Below, piece by piece: positions 60,040-64,000 of a stretch of 64,000 bases of DNA (its first letter is position 1; the number at the start of each line of letters is the position of its first letter). The position numbers and the translations under genes were made by a program. Source of the stretch: Echinostoma caproni (Eukaryota > Platyhelminthes > Trematoda > Plagiorchiida > Echinostomatidae); contig UZAN01039924.1 in assembly GCA_900618425.1 (NCBI GenBank), positions 1 through 64,000 of the forward strand, read 5' to 3'. The notes under the pieces were generated by a model. It did not search any database. It was given only the letters and a program-made list of their open reading frames with translations, and had not been told where the DNA came from.

Positions 60040-63000
60040 CCACACATCAGCCAAGACGGTGTATTTAATGATGTCCTTGACCAGATGTTTTGCAGTCATT
60101 TCAAGGGATTTCTCACAGAATGATCACAAATAAGAAACTAATATTTCCGCGCGATAAACTGCAAGCATTTCAAAAATCTGGAGTTGTAGGGCAACACTTG
60201 ACATTGAGAATATAACGAGTTGATTCCAAAGTGATGACCACGCGTTCCTCCACTGTAACTTTACGAAATAATGTTCCACGATAACAAGGTACGGCCAAAT
60301 TTAAAGACCCCGCCACGAACAAACACGTCTGATGTTTTATTTCGCCTTACGGTTTACACAGGGCTGTAATTGACCATTAACACACTAAAGAAGTGTAGAG
60401 ATTGGTTTCCATCATTTACTGCTTGAGCATGAATTAGCTATTTCATTTAATGACTGACACAATTCATTCTCCAGACAGCCTGTCAACAATTTGCCACAGG
60501 AGGCCAACAGAGCAGACAGAAGCCTACACGTCTCGGATGCTATAGTCAAGTTGTTGGAAATTTCACTCCAACCAAGTGAAAAGTTAACTTGTGTGAAAGG
60601 CATTCTTTAAACGTCAAGTGAGACTGTGACTGAATGGATTGTTTCTGGTAATTCGGATAGACTACTGGGTAAAAGGAAGAGTATCCCGGTTCCACTATGA
60701 CACGGTGGACGAGGTTGCTTACAAGTCCATATATATAGCCGCACTCCCACAAACACACAAATACATCATAACGTACACAAACATTCACTTGTATGCACCG
60801 AACGAACTGCACATAGGCACGCACTCCAGTCAGCTATGCATTGAGAGCTATAGTTCCCGACTATCGGCAGTCACGACAGCGTCCCTTGGGATTAACTAGC
60901 GGACGGCTTGGTTTTGATTGACATCGAGATAAGTACGCAAGCGAACAGAGGATTCTAAACGGTTGCCTTTGTGTGTGGGAATCTGTACGAGTCGCTGGGT
61001 GAGCCAGTTAGTCCACTAAACGAACGATGCAACACTCCACTTCACATCTTTGGTCCTGACAGGTTACACGTCTGTTCTTTCACATTCCAAAGAGGTACAA
61101 TCTACTTTCGATTGGATAAACTATTTTTGTCCTCGCGCACGCTTGTATCTGCAAACACACGCGTACATGCGTAGATCATAGTGAAAAGAAGATTGTTTAC
61201 TAAAACCCAGCCTAAACTACTCCATGCAGAATTCAGCGAATCTACCTGATAGCCAAACGTTCGGTCAGTTAGTGCACAAGACTATTTATAATCACTTGTT
61301 CTTTGTACTCACGCAGATTGGGTTATCTGTCCGAACTGGATGAACAGACCGCGTGTGAAGCGTTAGTATGTTCACTGTGAACTGGAAAAATGCCTTGGAA
61401 AAAATTGGCAAAACGAAATAATTTCGTTAAGTGGTAACGATTTGATAACAATTACCAGCACCTGTCCCTTAACTACCTTATTTCCACCTTGGTTGGAAAT
61501 GCACCTCGATTGATGAGACCATATACACGTTTTCTGTTCGCGGAGATAATCGATCTGTAATAACAATTGTAAACGGATTGTTCATTTTGTGATTTGATTA
61601 AGCAAGAAAGGGGAATTTACCTCTGTAAATGATCCATCGTTGAGAGACAATAAACTATTCCAGAACTACCGTATGAATCTACTGATAATTAATTTGCTGG
61701 AAAAGATTATTAAATCAGTTTGTCCAGTTCCTTAGATTCAGTTACTAGATGTGAAGAATTGCATTTTTGAAGAAATAAAACCCTACGAAATACAACTGAA
61801 CGACTTGCACCGGAATAAAATTTCGGCGGAAAGTTTCTGTCATTGAATTGAGGCGTATTCCGTTTGCACAGCCTACTCACCGGCGCCAATTTCTCACATA
61901 TTTGGGCACAGTGATTGTTTTCTCTGATTTTTCCTGTGCATTCTGTACGTGTCATCTATCGGACAGATGTTTCGAGGCTTGGAGGGTACTTGACGTAGTC
62001 AGTCTGCGTCAAGAACTTTGAGGTTTTTATCGTACAATACCACGGGAAATTACAGCTGAATTCGTCTACAGAAGATTCCAACATAACCTGCTCCAAACAA
62101 GCGAGATCTCTCAACGATACTGTTTTCTTATTCGAAGTAGTCCGTATTGTTAATACTGATAAGATGTTTTCAAAATTTCGTAAAGCAGGTGCCATTATCG
62201 CGACCACAGATTGGGTGTCCGTTATTTAGTTTATCTCGTGTTAATTCAATCTATTTGCTTCTTTGTCTCGGAGTTGTTGTACATCGCCATCCAACAGTTT
62301 ATTTCAATTTGTTTACTGATTGGTTGGACGATGTAAGCAGAACTGCCATAACGTCCAAGAGACGCGAATCCCCTATTACTACTCTTATGACCGTTAAGAT
62401 GTGATCAATTTTAAAAGACTTCACTACTGTATTGGCATTTCCATGTCGAAGTAAATGAGTTACATGCTGCTCTGCCATAGTGATGCTGATAAAATCTCTG
62501 CGATTGAACCCTAAATTTCCAAAGCCACTTATAAACATCACTTTACAGTTTCCTGCCCTGAACAGTTTGTAACATCCATTGTTCAGTGCGTGCTTATTTC
62601 CGTAATATGAAACACTTACATGAATGCGATTCATTTTGTGATAATGGTTTTTAAAAATTGGAAACATGATCATCATGTATCTAAACGTTACGCAATGTAC
62701 GTTCACATGAATAATTTTTTTCGACACAAACCATAATTGGTTACGCCTGATGTGGTGCACAATGCCGGGATATACGTGGCTAATATAAAGACTTGTAAAT
62801 CGCTTTGGGTTCCCCTTGTAGTGGTCGCTCTCTCTCTCTCTCGTTTCGTTGATAGCCTGTCTGATTCCGATTGCCAGTCATCGATTTGGCGACCTTCAGT
62901 CTGTGTTCAAAACTAGCACCGCAGCTCTCCAAACGGCCTTTAATTTTCCACATCCAATTTCTGTACGTTGATGGTACGATCGTGTATTAAATGATTAAAT

Positions 63001-64000
63001 TAAACATAAACCATCAATTTTAAATTTAAGCACGCTCTGTATGCTCAGTTGAAAGTTACCGTTTCATTTATTCAAACAAGAGGAACTTGCTCGTTCCAGG
63101 ACAATATTTTGTTACGTACAACCTCAGAAGCCAAATTCAAATGTGCTCCAAGTTTGTTCAACTCCTAAACAATAGCGACTAATGAAGCCTTCCTGGAAAT
63201 ATAGAAGATAATAGCAAATTACGTAGACTCTGTATTTCAAATAGCAGCATTCCCGATGGGATATGTCTGAACCGATGGAGTTAACATTTTTAATCGAGAA
63301 CCAAACATACACACTTATTCGGGGGAAGGAGTAAAACAAAAAGCGTTTTCCGAAAGACTATGTGAATGCAGACTGGAAGACCAATCAAAATTAGCCGACC
63401 GGAACAGCTAGTGAAAAACACTCAAAGGGTAGAGAAGATAACAGCCAATCGGGATCCCACACAAAAGTCACGGGAGGAAGTGAGATTGAATGATTTTTGC
63501 TAAACAACCAGAGAGATGGAGTCAATAATGAAGAATTGCAGGTGGATGTATTTATGGGCAACATATTTTTTCAACCTCAAGTGAAACCTCTGTAAACCTA
63601 ATTTATTTCTCTTATCGCATTCAAACGGAAACCTCAAAAAGTGACTGTTGCTCCGGGTGTCACATGTAACTTATTTGGACTACCATTTCAGAACATAATT
63701 TCAATCGGATTGGACTGTTTTCCCCACGGCAGTCAAAATTACTTCTTGAGTGGGGCCCCGAACGAGGATGAAAGATTTGGTGGGGCGGGACTTGTTTGTT
63801 CGTCCACTCCACGGGAACGAAGCGATAGACAATAGGAGTGCAACGAAAGTATAATGATAGCAAACTTTAAGACCAAAGGATCACCGTTCCATTAAATCTG
63901 TCGCGATTGGCGGGAATCGGTCAACGCAGTTGTTTGCTTGGTTTGATGGCAAAAGTGGAACGACGTGGAATGATAATCAAATGTGGATTAATAAGTCGTA
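60040..64000. other. non-coding stretch, nothing recognised
   Basis: Short frames only. The segment 60690-61180 is somewhat richer in G and C with CAC/ACAC runs. A (CT)n tract lies at 62828-62842. The minus frame 62299-62760 (153 codons) and plus frame 63641-63835 are open, but neither shows a known domain, splice consensus or coding-like composition strong enough to call. Confidence 0.5.
62828..62842. repeat. (CT)7 microsatellite
   Basis: Seven CT units in the context GGTCGCTCTCTCTCTCTC. Simple sequence. Confidence 0.9.

Noticed and set aside
62299..62760. 153-codon minus frame
   Set aside because: No known domain, no clear splice signals, and a biased composition; long chance frames are expected at this AT content.
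1..64000. CRISPR array, rRNA genes, spliced-leader RNA, bacterial-type operons
   Set aside because: None seen: no spaced direct repeats, no rRNA core motifs, no spliced-leader sequence recognised, and no closely packed genes.

Overview
This window looks like non-coding or intronic DNA from a large, repeat-rich, AT-leaning animal genome, most likely a flatworm and probably a digenean fluke. The evidence is the mix of elements: two kinds of non-LTR retrotransposon with apurinic-type endonuclease and reverse transcriptase, a mariner DNA transposon, the GIY-YIG end of Penelope-like elements, and several dispersed tRNA-like short repeats. There are no bacterial operons, no rRNA, no CRISPR array and no long intact gene. 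The species cannot be named from this sequence. One 446-base N gap (49262-49707) and four single N bases (4473, 16961, 18552, 53451) show a draft assembly.

Layout. 1-800 (minus) is the broken endonuclease region of LINE family A, cut by the window edge. It is followed at 958-1973 by a mariner with both terminal inverted repeats and a dead transposase, then by an (AATC)n/(GATC)n microsatellite (2466-2544) that may be a retroelement tail. 2.5-12.2 kb is mostly unannotated, with one tRNA-SINE-like fragment near 8.8 kb. Two Penelope-like GIY-YIG remnants lie at 12.2-12.7 kb (plus) and 20.6-20.8 kb (minus). tRNA-like or SINE-like repeats lie at 15.8, 22.0, 22.8, 27.6, 28.6, 32.5, 48.3 and 55.5 kb. 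A longer copy of LINE family A occupies about 37.78-40.17 kb (plus) and ends in a (TTTGAC)3 tail. A second LINE (family B, with a YADD reverse transcriptase) occupies about 57.45-60.03 kb (minus) and ends in a (ACTTG)3 tail. Every transposable-element reading frame seen is broken by stops or frameshifts, so all are fossils.

Host genes. No host protein is recognised with confidence. A few open frames look better than chance because they start exactly at a good splice acceptor, have coding-like composition, or have plausible first-exon structure. The best are a head-to-head pair of possible first exons separated by 65 bases (49783-49881 minus and 49947-50237 plus), and minus-strand candidate exons at 19444-19797, 45742-46074 and 44342-44506. 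Random open frames of 100-120 codons are expected in 64 kb of AT-rich DNA, so these are leads only.

No system of cooperating genes can be made out. The most interesting structures are the short-repeat families shared within the window, one of which has its conserved region on the unexpected side of its tRNA-like part, the possible bidirectional promoter at 49.9 kb, and three short perfect hairpins.
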